DNA from: CAYTAP01 sp964435775
Lineage (GTDB): Bacteria; Planctomycetota; Phycisphaerae; Tepidisphaerales; Tepidisphaeraceae
DNA length: 40,141 nucleotides
NCBI GenBank assembly: GCA_964435775.1
Contig: CAYTAP010000017.1
Location: forward strand, 1 to 40,141
Direction: 5' to 3'
Shown: piece by piece, positions 1 through 8,135 of the stretch
Position numbering within the stretch: the stretch's first letter is position 1
Layout of the letters: each line of letters opens with the position of its first letter
The notes under the pieces: generated by a model
Told to the model about the DNA's origin: nothing
Seen by the model: the letters and a program-made list of their open reading frames with translations, nothing else
The model's database searches: none
Program-made: the position numbers and the translations under genes

Positions 1-582
1 GGGGGAACGCATGTATTTGTTGGCGCCGTTTGCCCATTGCCCATCGCCGAAGAGCGCGGTCTCCGATGGATGACGAACCTGCGTGGCTTTGGCGGGGGGA
101 AGGATCATCCCCGTAAAGATGATCTGTTCGCCGCCGATGTAACTGGTGTTGTAGTTGTAGCCGGTGTACGGATCGAGCAGCGTGTTGGACCGTCCATCAA
201 ATGACGGGCATTGCTGGATGCGGACGGTCGTTTGGCCCATCCAGAGCAATCCGGGAATCACCGAGCGTTCGCCGGTCACTTTGTCGAGCACCAATGTGAA
301 ATCCCAACTGTAGCTGTAACCATATGCCGCGTCGGAGGTGGCGTAGCTGGAAATGGGATACGACCCATGATTGGCGTTGACATACGCCTGAGCGGCGATG
401 GCCATTTGGCGGAGATTCGACAGACAGGCGACGCTTTGCGCCGATTGCCGCGCGCGGTTGAGCGCCGGAAGCAGCAGCGCGATCAACACGGCGATGATTC
501 CGATGACGACGAGCAGCTCGACGAGCGTGAAGGCGGAGGTTCGGGTTCGCATGGGGATGAAGTTGGGTGCTTTGCGGCCCAT
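1..582 (-). CDS. Prepilin-like protein with N-terminal cleavage/methylation motif (3' end outside window)
   Basis: The reading frame is open from an ATG at 582 to the window edge, giving 194 codons without the C-terminus. Residues 17-35 carry the type IV pilin/pseudopilin signature (SAFTLVELLVVIGIIAVLI), followed by LLPALNRARQSAQSVACLSNLRQ, typical of the planctomycete and Lentisphaerae pseudopilin-like families. Such proteins are processed by a prepilin peptidase and held by the hydrophobic N-terminal helix. An alternative ATG at 552 would give a shorter leader (MRTRTSAFTLVELL); neither start has a strong ribosome binding site. It lies 106 bp downstream of the PEP-CTERM gene in the same direction, so it is probably co-transcribed behind the cobalamin riboswitch. 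The specific role is unknown. Confidence 0.85.
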   Translation of the reverse strand, partial: MGRKAPNFIPMRTRTSAFTLVELLVVIGIIAVLIALLLPALNRARQSAQSVACLSNLRQMAIAAQAYVNANHGSYPISSYATSDAAYGYSYSWDFTLVLDKVTGERSVIPGLLWMGQTTVRIQQCPSFDGRSNTLLDPYTGYNYNTSYIGGEQIIFTGMILPPAKATQVRHPSETALFGDGQWANGANKYMRSP

Positions 583-637
583 CTGAATTTGTCTTGATGC
601 GAATAGGCCTTGAACGGAAGAGAAGACCTCCTCCCCG

Positions 638-667
638 CCCTCCCCCGCTGATTGCAGCGGGAGAGGG
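638..667. repeat. Palindromic intergenic element between PEP-CTERM and prepilin-like genes
   Basis: Twelve-base arms (638-649 and 656-667) pair with one C-A mismatch around a 6-base loop (GATTGC). The arms are pyrimidine-rich on one strand (CCCTCCCCCGCT). There is no T-run on either side, so it is a weak candidate for an intrinsic terminator and could be an RNA processing or stabilising hairpin, or one copy of a dispersed palindromic repeat. Confidence 0.5.
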
Positions 668-688
668 GGACGGAGCGGAGCCTCTTGG

Positions 689-1642
689 TCATATGGGCCG
701 TTCGGTCATGCTGCGGCGACGGTGAAAGAACAGGGCGATGCCGCACAACACGCCCAGGGACGCGGGCTCGGGGATGGCGGTCACGGCATCGATGTAAAGG
801 TCGGCCGGTTTGATGTAGGTGGAATCGTAGATCGACGTCCGCGTTTCGGCGGTGGTTCCATCGGGCAGTTTCCACAAGGTGTCGCTGAAACGGATATACT
901 GTATATTGGTCAGCGACGGCGCGCTGGGAATGGTGATCCACGTTCCGCCTGCCGAGCCGTCCAGAACGTCGATGACACCCGTGAAATTCTTGCCGTTGAA
1001 TGCCGACAACGGCTTGGTGAAAGGCTGATCGAAATCAGCCAGGACGGCCGGATTCGGCGCGACCGCGCCGCTGTTGCTTGTCACATTCGCGTAGTAATTG
1101 CCCGGCGACGCGAAGACGATCCGCCCGGCGGATTGCCAATGCCCAAGGCTATCCCCCACTTCAACCAGCGCGGAGCGTTCCGCCCCATATTCGACATGTG
1201 CGAACGTTTGCGCCACCGCATCGGCGGTCCCGCTCGGCCAGAGGTAATCGTTCAATCCCGCATTCGTAAATACGCCAATTTGAGGCGTGCCGGTCACCGG
1301 CACAACGTGGGGAAGTTCAACGGTTAAACTCCCGCCGCGCCCAAACGCGACGAGTTGATTGGATTCGTAATGAGCGTTGAAAGGGTTGTAGAGCGTGGCG
1401 TACGCACCGCTGTCCACGCCGACGATCGGTTCCGGCGCGGCCAATCCCGCCACGGGGTCGTTATACGACGTGATGCCATACAACGCATCGTTGGCGATGT
1501 AGATGTCGCCTCGCGTATAGCCGCCGGGTGCGAGCGAAGCGAAATTGCCCGATGCCCAGGCGGATGCCGCGGGCGCGAGCAGGCTGGCAAGGGTGATGAA
1601 AAGGGGACGGGAACCGAAACGAACGTTGCGCGTGTTGCGCAT
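689..1642 (-). CDS. PEP-CTERM sorting domain surface protein under a cobalamin riboswitch
   Basis: A 317-aa secreted protein. The start at 1642 is set by an AGGAG eight to nine bases upstream and by a clear signal peptide (residues 1-30, basic start, then LFITLASLLAPAASAWA). The longer upstream frame runs through the riboswitch and is not coding. The C-terminus has the PEP-CTERM tripartite signal: IPEPASLGV, a hydrophobic stretch, then HRRR. In exosortase systems this directs cleavage and anchoring to the cell surface. The middle is a soluble, Gly/Ala/Tyr-rich region that I do not recognise. The gene follows a complete B12 riboswitch and precedes a prepilin-like gene, so a role in capture or handling of cobalamin at the cell surface is plausible but inferred. 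Confidence 0.85.
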   Translation of the reverse strand: MRNTRNVRFGSRPLFITLASLLAPAASAWASGNFASLAPGGYTRGDIYIANDALYGITSYNDPVAGLAAPEPIVGVDSGAYATLYNPFNAHYESNQLVAFGRGGSLTVELPHVVPVTGTPQIGVFTNAGLNDYLWPSGTADAVAQTFAHVEYGAERSALVEVGDSLGHWQSAGRIVFASPGNYYANVTSNSGAVAPNPAVLADFDQPFTKPLSAFNGKNFTGVIDVLDGSAGGTWITIPSAPSLTNIQYIRFSDTLWKLPDGTTAETRTSIYDSTYIKPADLYIDAVTAIPEPASLGVLCGIALFFHRRRSMTERPI

Positions 1643-1656
1643 GAGACACTTCTCCT

Positions 1657-1674
1657 GTGCCAATCGCGTGGCAC
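1657..1674 (-). promoter_or_regulatory. Hairpin abutting the ribosome binding site of the PEP-CTERM gene
   Basis: On the minus strand GTGCC (1670-1674) can pair with GGCAC (1657-1661), ending directly against the AGGAG at 1652-1656. A second hairpin with arms CGGGCC/GGCCCG lies at 1755-1771, and a third with arms CAGCGC/GCGCTG at 1825-1841. These may form part of the riboswitch expression platform; this is inference from pairing only. Confidence 0.3.
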
Positions 1675-1850
1675 GGCCGAGGACATTTCCGCACTCGTGA
1701 GAAGGGGTGAACAGGCAGGCGACCGGTGATGCCATCGCCCGCGTGGGGCTTGGCCGGGCCGTGGTGGCCCGTGAACGGCGCGTGTGCCCGTGTGTCCCAG
1801 ATCGCGAGGACGAAACGGATCGTTCAGCGCACGTTGCGCTGAAACCTGCC

Positions 1851-2020
1851 TCAGGCCGGTCTTCTGGCTTGGGACTGCCTCCGGTCACCTTCCCGCCATG
1901 CGTGGCATGACAGTGGTCAATCGACCGGGGCAAAAAATGTCCCTTACAGCGGCGCGTCCGCGGCGGATTTTCACCGCCTTCCCTGCGTTCCTTTTGGAAC
2001 GGGCAATGGATGCCACCTGA
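1851..2020 (-). ncRNA. Cobalamin riboswitch (RF00174-type)
   Basis: Reading the minus strand from 2020, the closing stem TCAGG (2016-2020) pairs with CCTGA (1851-1855). Between them lie the diagnostic conserved blocks in order: GGGAAGGCGGTGAAAATCC, then GCCGCTGTAAGGGAC, then CCACTG, GGCGGGAAGG, and finally the B12 box AAGCCAGAAGACCGGCCTG (1852-1870). Order and spacing match the known adenosylcobalamin/cobalamin riboswitch class. Start of the coding sequence is about 209 bp further downstream. These elements normally turn expression off when cobalamin is plentiful, usually for B12 synthesis or uptake genes; here the first gene is a PEP-CTERM protein. Confidence 0.93.
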
Positions 2021-2031
2021 AAGCGGGCGCG

Positions 2032-2059
2032 ATCATACACGTCAATCCCACCAATGCAA
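2032..2059 (-). promoter_or_regulatory. Sigma-70-like promoter of the riboswitch transcript
   Basis: On the minus strand TTGCAT (2054-2059) and TATGAT (2032-2037) are separated by 16 bp. Transcription would start near 2025, just before the first riboswitch stem at 2020. It abuts the hairpin that ends the ribosomal protein operon. Confidence 0.5.
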
Positions 2060-2089
2060 ATCGCCCGCGAAATATATTCGCGGGCGATT
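2059..2089 (-). terminator. Terminator-like hairpin after rplT
   Basis: A perfect 13-bp stem (arms 2059-2071 and 2077-2089, AATCGCCCGCGAA and its complement) closes a 5-base ATATA loop, 40 bp past the rplT stop. On the minus strand it is followed only by a weak T-rich stretch, so it is an imperfect intrinsic terminator. It separates the ribosomal operon from the riboswitch transcript. Confidence 0.55.
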
Positions 2090-2129
2090 GAAAAACGGTC
2101 CCATGATGCGATGAACCATCGCGGAGAAG

Positions 2130-2507
2130 CTATGCGACGTTCGCCTTCGGGGTATGAAGGTGCGGACGGGCCAGCTCCACGACCGCATCAAACGCGGCCG
2201 GGTCGTTGATCGCCAGCTCGCTCAACATCTTGCGGTTTAGTTCGATACCGGCGGCAATCAGCGCGGGAATGAAACGGTTGTAGTGAATGTCGCGCATCTT
2301 GAGGGCCGCATTGAGCCGGGAAATCCAGAGCGAGCGGAAGTGCCGCTTTTTCTGCCGGCGATCGCGATAGGCGTATACGTCGGCTTTGCGGGTGAACTCA
2401 AGCGCCTGACGATACTGCGTACCGGGCGAGGCGACGAAGCCGCTGGCGCGCTTCAAAATACGTTTGCGTTTGCGGGCGTGGACGGTGCCACGGGTGACAC
2501 GAGGCAT
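2130..2507 (-). CDS. rplT: 50S ribosomal protein L20
   Basis: A 125-aa protein of normal length. The basic N-terminus (MPRVTRGTVHARKRKRILKRASGF) and the block RRQKKRHFRSLWISRLNAALKMRDIHYNRFI are diagnostic for bL20, an early assembly protein that binds 23S rRNA. An AGGA lies upstream of the ATG. It is the second gene after rpmI, the usual order, 163 bp apart. Confidence 0.97.
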   Translation of the reverse strand: MPRVTRGTVHARKRKRILKRASGFVASPGTQYRQALEFTRKADVYAYRDRRQKKRHFRSLWISRLNAALKMRDIHYNRFIPALIAAGIELNRKMLSELAINDPAAFDAVVELARPHLHTPKANVA

Positions 2508-2670
2508 AAAAAAATCCTTTCAAAAACAGAGGAAGCCAGAGGCGCTTGCACGGACGATTGTCGCCCGGCGGCATGGCTGCGCCGGCAACGCGCCGGCGCT
2601 TTATCATCTTATCGGCCAGGACAAATGACCGAAAAGGTACTGAATCAATCTCGGTGGACCCATCGGACCA

Positions 2671-2949
2671 TCACGCGCCGGCGGGTTCCGCCTTCGTCTC
2701 GGCTTTGGCGGCCAACGCGCGCTCATGGGCGATTTTCCTGGGCTTAAGGGCGCTGACGCCAAGCCGATTGCGCATGTTGCGGGCGTGCCCTTCAAATAAG
2801 ATGGCCGGTCGGCCAAGCTTGCGGCGTTTCTTGCTGTCGCGCGCCGACATCAGGTGCGACGTATTGGAGTGACCGCGTTTGAGCTTGCCGGTCTTGGTGA
2901 CCTTGAATCGCTTGGCCACGCTCTTGTTGGGTTTGAACTTGTATGCCAT
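2671..2949 (-). CDS. rpmI: 50S ribosomal protein L35
   Basis: A 92-aa protein starting MAYKFKPNKSVAKRFKVTKTGKLKR, with KGHSNTSH-like and KKRRKLGRP blocks typical of bL35. The start at 2949 is chosen because it matches the family N-terminus and has AAGGAT upstream; a longer frame to 3027 is not supported. The Ala/Lys-rich tail (AAKAETKAEPAGA) is longer than in most bL35. The usual partner infC is not upstream; the next gene on that side is an AraC-type regulator. Confidence 0.96.
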   Translation of the reverse strand: MAYKFKPNKSVAKRFKVTKTGKLKRGHSNTSHLMSARDSKKRRKLGRPAILFEGHARNMRNRLGVSALKPRKIAHERALAAKAETKAEPAGA

Positions 2950-3227
2950 CGAAAATCCTTTATCTGACCCTTGCAATGGAAAACCACCCTCGCGGACGAG
3001 GGGAGAGGGACTATAACAGGGACGCACGGCCGAATCCAGTCACAGTGAATCATAAATCCCGGCGATCCGGAAATTGCTTTACCCCACAAATCGCCAGTCG
3101 CCACTCGGTCGGCCCAAAGGTCTAACGGCACGGCGGACGCATTTGGGCGTAATCAGGCCCTGGCGAAGTTCCACGTTTTTATTCACAATCCCCCGCCGCA
3201 ACACCGACGCGTGACACCAGTCATCCG

Positions 3228-4217
3228 TCATCCCGCTTGCTCGCCGCCGGACCGGAACGTTGAAGGCGTCTGACCATAGTGCGCCTTGAAAACCCGGCTG
3301 AAATAAAGCGGATCGCGATACCCCACCGCGTGCGATACTTCGGCGACGCCGAGCCGACCCTCGCGGAGCAACTCCGCCGCGCGCTCCATCCGCACATTCG
3401 TGAGATGGCTCGACAGCGTAAACCCGCTTTCAGCGCTGAATACGTGCGAGAGGTGATAGGCGCTGACGTTCAACGCCTCGGCCAGCATCTCCAGCGACAA
3501 TGGCTCGTGATAGCGCCGCTGAATCTGCGCGCGGGCCTCGTTCATGATCCATCGCCTTCGATTCGATCCCCCCTCGCCCGATTCTCCGCCCCCCCACGCC
3601 GCAGCGGCCAGCGTCAGGATGATTTGAAGAAGGCGCAGGCTCGTCAATTCCCTCGACATCGGACCATGTCGCTGAAAGTCGCGGTGGAGCTGCGTGAAAT
3701 CATCCCGCACTTTCGCCTTCACCGCCGGTGTCACATTCGCCAACTGGGAAGGGGAACAATGTTCCAGCAGGCGGGTTTCCCCATCCCATTCAAAATGAAC
3801 GAGATACACTTCGTACGGCGAATCGCCGGAGAAATCATCCCGATGCGGCATTCCGCGCGGCGTGTAAAGCGTGTCGCCGGTTTGTCCATGAACCACTTGG
3901 TCGCGCATCACCAAATCGCCATGCCCCCGCAGCACATGAACCAATTCGCTGTGTTTGCCGGCGTGTTCCCGCTCGCGCCAGATCGGATCGTAGATCGATC
4001 GACCCAGGCTCACGACGTTCGGCGGCGCATGGTCGGTTCGCAGCGCCTTGAGAATGCTCTGGACCTCATCCGGCTTCAATGCACACCCTTTGCCAAGAGC
4101 GACAAGCGTTCGACCCGACATTCCATGATGCCACCCTTTGGCGTGTACTTCCATCGTCCGAACGCTAAAATCGCATGATTGAGCCGACGGTGGCTGTCGC
4201 GCGAACCGGCCGCGCAT
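3228..4217 (-). CDS. AraC family transcriptional regulator with N-terminal cupin-like domain
   Basis: A 329-aa regulator. Residues about 45-150 form an AraC-type sensing domain (HSELVHVLRGHGDLVM, GDTLYTPRGMPHRD). The C-terminal about 100 residues hold two helix-turn-helix motifs (LSLEMLAEALNVSAYHLSHVF and GVAEVSHAVGYRDPLYFSRVFK, then GQTPSTFR), the classical AraC/XylS DNA-binding domain. The start at 4217 has GGGAAG seven bases upstream; ATGs at 4154 and 4121 are alternatives. The longer frame to 4586 runs antisense through moxR and is rejected. It is divergent from moxR with a 31-bp gap, so the promoters must overlap the coding starts. The effector is unknown; sugar sensing is common in this family. 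Confidence 0.88.
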   Translation of the reverse strand: MRGRFARQPPSAQSCDFSVRTMEVHAKGWHHGMSGRTLVALGKGCALKPDEVQSILKALRTDHAPPNVVSLGRSIYDPIWREREHAGKHSELVHVLRGHGDLVMRDQVVHGQTGDTLYTPRGMPHRDDFSGDSPYEVYLVHFEWDGETRLLEHCSPSQLANVTPAVKAKVRDDFTQLHRDFQRHGPMSRELTSLRLLQIILTLAAAAWGGGESGEGGSNRRRWIMNEARAQIQRRYHEPLSLEMLAEALNVSAYHLSHVFSAESGFTLSSHLTNVRMERAAELLREGRLGVAEVSHAVGYRDPLYFSRVFKAHYGQTPSTFRSGGEQAG

Positions 4218-4248
4218 AATTTCTTCCCGTGTGCAAGCAAGGAAACAA

Positions 4249-5181
4249 GTGCCAAAAGAACGCATCCAAAAACTGCGCGACAACATCCAGACTGTTTTCC
4301 TCGGCCATCCCTCCACCGTCGATCTACTTCTCACCGGGCTGTTCGCCCGCGGGCACGTGCTCATCGAAGATGTGCCGGGCGTCGGCAAAACCGTCCTTGC
4401 CCGAGCGCTCGCCCGCAGCATTGATTGCAAGTTCACCCGCATCCAGTTGACGCCGGACCTTCTGCCCTCCGATGTCCTGGGTGTATCCGTTTTCAACAAC
4501 CAGACCCAGACCTTCGACTTCAAGCCTGGTCCGATTTTCGCCAATATTGTCTTGGCCGATGAGATCAACCGCACCACGCCGCGCACCCAATCGGCGCTCC
4601 TGGAAGCGATGGCCGAGGAGCAGATTTCCGTCGAGAATCAGACGTTGGCCATTAAGCGCCCCTTCATGGTCGTCGCCACCCAGAACCCCTTTGAGTTTGA
4701 GGGAACCTATCATCTGCCCGAAAACCAGCTCGACCGCTTCATGCTCCGCCTTTCCGTGGGGTATCCCGATCGAGAAGCCGAGCACATGATCATCACCCGC
4801 CAGCCCGGCCGATACAGCCTCGACCATCTTCAACCGGTTCTCAGCGCCGATGACGTGATCGAGCTTCAAAATCGCGTACCCGAAATTAAAATGGACGCCG
4901 CCCTGGTTGATTACATCCTCGACATCGCCGCGGCCACCCGCGACGATGAGCATCTGCATCTGGGCATCTCCCCGCGCGGCGCGCTGGCGCTGACGCAAGC
5001 CGCGCAATCCGCGGCCATGGTCGCGGGGCGCGATTATGTCACCCCTGACGACATCAAATCCCTCGTCATCCCCGTGTGCGCCCATCGCATCATCAGCAAA
5101 TCCTACCTTCACAACGGCGACGCCAACGCCAACACGCGGATTCTCCAGCAAATTCTCGACCAGATCACGTCGCCAAGCTAA
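4249..5181 (+). CDS. MoxR family AAA+ ATPase
   Basis: A 310-aa ATPase from a GTG at 4249, preceded by AAGGA at five bases; an in-frame GTG at 4231 lacks such a site. The Walker A motif VPGVGKT is at residues 42-48, Walker B around LADEINR near 102-108, sensor region VVATQNPFEFEGTYHLPENQLDRF, and the C-terminal lid with GISPRGALALTQAAQSAAMVAGRDYVTPDDI. MoxR proteins act as chaperone-like ATPases and are commonly paired with DUF58 and von Willebrand proteins. Here it is followed by a DUF58 gene after 102 bp, forming the classic pair. Confidence 0.94.
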   Translation: MPKERIQKLRDNIQTVFLGHPSTVDLLLTGLFARGHVLIEDVPGVGKTVLARALARSIDCKFTRIQLTPDLLPSDVLGVSVFNNQTQTFDFKPGPIFANIVLADEINRTTPRTQSALLEAMAEEQISVENQTLAIKRPFMVVATQNPFEFEGTYHLPENQLDRFMLRLSVGYPDREAEHMIITRQPGRYSLDHLQPVLSADDVIELQNRVPEIKMDAALVDYILDIAAATRDDEHLHLGISPRGALALTQAAQSAAMVAGRDYVTPDDIKSLVIPVCAHRIISKSYLHNGDANANTRILQQILDQITSPS

Positions 5182-5283
5182 CATGATGATGGTGGCGCGT
5201 CCGCTTGAATCACGAGGGCGCAACCGTGTGATCGCGCCAATGGCGCGTCACGAAACACCGGCTTTCATGCACCAACGGCTCCC

Positions 5284-6504
5284 ATGCGATTCAGAACCCG
5301 TTCCCGACGCCCGCCCTCCCGAAACGCCTCAACCGCCGTGCGCCTCAAGCCATCCCTCGATTTTTCCATCACCGGACTCGTGTACTGCTCCATGATGATG
5401 TTTCTCGGCCTGGCCGCCATCAATTCACAGGCCAATCTCCTGTTCGGCGTCTTCGGGCTGATGATCGGCGTCCTGCTCGTCTCCGGAACGATTTCCCGGC
5501 TGGTTCTCCGCCGCGTCGAGATTGAGCGGATTCTCCCCGAACAGTTCATCGTCGGACGACCCGCCACGCTCAGTTACGAGTTTCACAATCACAAACGTTT
5601 CTGGCCGAGCTTTTCGATCTCCCTCGGCGAACTCGATGGTTGTGATGCGCTCGCCCGCCAACCCTACAGCTACATGCTTCATGCCGCCGCGCATGCCACG
5701 GCTCGCATCAGCACGGAAGTGCTGCCCGTCCGGCGGGGGCTGCATTCATTTGACCGATACCAGATTTCCACCAGCTTCCCCTTCGGTTTCATCAAACGCG
5801 CCGTCATTCACCATCGCAAGGACATGCTGCTCATCTATCCCGCCATCGGCGAAGTGGATCACCGGCTGCTCGAACTGTGCCGCTCGGCCGACAAAACGGG
5901 CGCGGTCATGCGCCCCCGTCGAGGCGGGCTTGATGAGTTCTACGGCGTCAAGGAATATCGCCAGGGGGACAACCCCCGATGGATTCATTGGAAGCGATCG
6001 GCCCGCACCGGCGTTCTCGTCACCCGTGAAATGACGCAGGTCGCGCCTCCCAAGCTCTTGATCCTGGTGGACACCCACCTGACCGACCACACACCCGCCA
6101 CGCAAGCGGCCCTTGAGCGATCCATCGCGCAGGCCGCCTCACTGGCGCATCACGCCCTGGAGACGGGGATGTCCGTTGGGCTTTACACCTGGTCCGGCGA
6201 CTGGGTCAGCATTCCCCCCAACCGCGGCAAGCGCCACACCCGCGACCTGCTCACCGCCTTGGCACGACTCCCCGTCAACACCACGCACACCCTCCATGAG
6301 CTCATGGCGGCCAGCCATGAAATGCAAAAGTCCGGGACGACGCCGGTCCTCTTCACCCCCCATGACCTGGGCATCGGCCGATCCGACGCCCGTGCGGCGC
6401 TGCTGGTCATCCCCGCGCTGTCCCTCCAGGCCGCCCGCTGGTTCCGCTTCAGCGACAAAATCGATTTCGCGCATGCCATGCCTTCGGAGCAGGAGCCGCA
6501 ATAG
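5284..6504 (+). CDS. DUF58 domain-containing membrane protein
   Basis: A 406-aa protein. Two adjacent hydrophobic segments (about residues 30-72) anchor it, followed by a beta-rich region and then the DUF58 signature GGLDEFYGVKEYRQGDNPRWIHWK around residues 217-240. DUF58 proteins have a von Willebrand-like fold and work with MoxR ATPases; their substrate is usually unknown. The start has no clear ribosome binding site. The usual third partner, a transglutaminase-like or VWA protein, is absent. Confidence 0.9.
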   Translation: MRFRTRSRRPPSRNASTAVRLKPSLDFSITGLVYCSMMMFLGLAAINSQANLLFGVFGLMIGVLLVSGTISRLVLRRVEIERILPEQFIVGRPATLSYEFHNHKRFWPSFSISLGELDGCDALARQPYSYMLHAAAHATARISTEVLPVRRGLHSFDRYQISTSFPFGFIKRAVIHHRKDMLLIYPAIGEVDHRLLELCRSADKTGAVMRPRRGGLDEFYGVKEYRQGDNPRWIHWKRSARTGVLVTREMTQVAPPKLLILVDTHLTDHTPATQAALERSIAQAASLAHHALETGMSVGLYTWSGDWVSIPPNRGKRHTRDLLTALARLPVNTTHTLHELMAASHEMQKSGTTPVLFTPHDLGIGRSDARAALLVIPALSLQAARWFRFSDKIDFAHAMPSEQEPQ

Positions 6505-6570
6505 GACATCGATTGGATCATGAATTGCTCAGGCGGCGTGTGATGCGAAGGGGGGGGCCTTCTTGTCCGC

Positions 6571-7965
6571 TCATTCCGCTTTATGCGCACCAACCGCGAG
6601 GATGCGCGGCGGATGAGTGGACGCGGATTGCAAGCGACGCTCGAAAGGAGCGAACAACCGACCGTAGTAGAAGACATACAACGCCTGCAACACTGCCGCA
6701 ATATAAAACGGCGTGGCGAACCAGCGGGCGCCAATCATCGCGCCGGCTGCGATCGGCCCAATCGCCATGGGGAGCATGGACGAGATGATGTTCACGCTGA
6801 CCGCCAGCCCGCGTCGTCGATCACGCACAACGGAGACGATCAGCGCCTGGCGAGCGCCGGTTGTGCTGCGATTGACAATCGAGCGTAGGACATACAAGGC
6901 GGCGGCAGACAGATACAGTGGCATCAGGGGCATCATCACGAGAAAGCACACGCCGGCGCTGCGACCCCAGATGACCGTCGTCACGAGGCCAACCCTGCGA
7001 GTGAGCAATCCGGTAAGCACGGAAGCGCCTGCGGTGAGGAGAAACGTCAGCGCCAGGACCGGGCCGATCGCAGCCGGTCCGACGCCAAATCGCATGGCAA
7101 ACCAATACGCGATCAGGGGACCGGTCAGTCCAATCGCCAACCCGTTCAATGTGTTCAGGACAATCAGCCTTCTGAAAAAGCGATTTTCAAGTCGACTGGC
7201 CGCGGCGTCGTTGCTCGGCGGGGTAAGTTTTGACGTTGCAACGGCATCACCATTTTCGTCGCCGGCGGCGGTTGCGCCTTCACCCACCACGCGCTTCGTG
7301 GAGGACTTCGCGAGCTTCTCCTTGGCGCGCATGATAATCAGGAGGTTGATGGCATTGCCCAAGAGCACCAGAGCAAACAAAAGACGGTAGGACTCCGGTC
7401 CCAGGTCACCGTACCACCACGAAGGCAACATGGCGGCCAGCGCACCAATGGCCATGCCGATAAATCCGAACGAGGTATTGAGGCTGTAGATCAATCCCCG
7501 GCTCTCAAAACGAACCGCATCGGCCAGCCATGCCTGCTCCGCCGGCGAGAATGGTCCTGCAGCGCCGTTGGCGCCCCGACCAAATCCGGCAAAAATAATC
7601 GCCGGCGCCAAGAGCCACGGGTTGGCCGTGACAAGCGCCACCACCGCGCACAGACAGGTGATCAACTCGTAGGCGACGAGAAATGGCTTGCGGCCGTAAC
7701 GGTCGCTTACGATGCCAACCCAGAGGCTGAGAATTGCACCGAAAAAACCCGCACCGGTCAGGACACCACCAATGGCCGCACCGCGCCAGTGCAACGCATG
7801 AAGGTAGAGCGACAAATCAACGACCAAGGCGCCCTGCGCAAGGCTTCGCCAGAATCGGGCCATCAGGAGCAGTCGCGTGGTTGCGTCCATCCGTCGCCAA
7901 CTTCGCAATACGGTTGGCAGCATGCCCGGTTTTAAAGGGACGACGGAGGTATCAGGAACAGTCAT
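6571..7965 (-). CDS. Major facilitator superfamily transporter
   Basis: A polytopic membrane protein of 464 aa from the ATG at 7965. About twelve hydrophobic segments are visible, with the MFS loop motif between segments 2 and 3 (GIVSDRYGRKPFLV) and a charged, low-complexity central loop (KSSTKRVVGEGATAAGDENGDAVATSK) separating the two halves. The frame stays open to 8151, overlapping the upstream hydrolase gene, but that extension does not look like a transporter N-terminus, so 7965 is preferred; neither start has a good ribosome binding site. The substrate cannot be told from the sequence. It lies downstream of an alpha/beta hydrolase in the same direction and may be co-transcribed. Confidence 0.87.
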   Translation of the reverse strand: MTVPDTSVVPLKPGMLPTVLRSWRRMDATTRLLLMARFWRSLAQGALVVDLSLYLHALHWRGAAIGGVLTGAGFFGAILSLWVGIVSDRYGRKPFLVAYELITCLCAVVALVTANPWLLAPAIIFAGFGRGANGAAGPFSPAEQAWLADAVRFESRGLIYSLNTSFGFIGMAIGALAAMLPSWWYGDLGPESYRLLFALVLLGNAINLLIIMRAKEKLAKSSTKRVVGEGATAAGDENGDAVATSKLTPPSNDAAASRLENRFFRRLIVLNTLNGLAIGLTGPLIAYWFAMRFGVGPAAIGPVLALTFLLTAGASVLTGLLTRRVGLVTTVIWGRSAGVCFLVMMPLMPLYLSAAALYVLRSIVNRSTTGARQALIVSVVRDRRRGLAVSVNIISSMLPMAIGPIAAGAMIGARWFATPFYIAAVLQALYVFYYGRLFAPFERRLQSASTHPPRILAVGAHKAE

Positions 7966-8135
7966 CGCGATGACGTCTTGTGAAAAATATCGGCCCGGTG
8001 AAGCCAACGCCTGGCAACCCTGATCGATCAAGCCGCCACGGATTGTAGTGCGGCAAGTAGACCATGCCCACAAAGCCAGCCCAAGGATGCCTTCGTGTAG
8101 AGATTTAAGATCAGCGTACGGGCCAATGAGGGCCT

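Noticed and set aside
44..130. Possible frameshift in the edge prepilin-like gene near the G-run at 94-99
   Set aside because: With six G counted, the frame continues normally through ATQVRHPSETALFGDGQWANG to the window edge.
1643..1933. 97-codon upstream extension of the PEP-CTERM protein
   Set aside because: It runs through the riboswitch and places the signal peptide inside the protein; 1642 has a good ribosome binding site.
4218..4586. N-terminal extension of the AraC-type regulator
   Set aside because: It lies antisense to the start and Walker A region of moxR and has no family similarity; the start at 4217 has a ribosome binding site.
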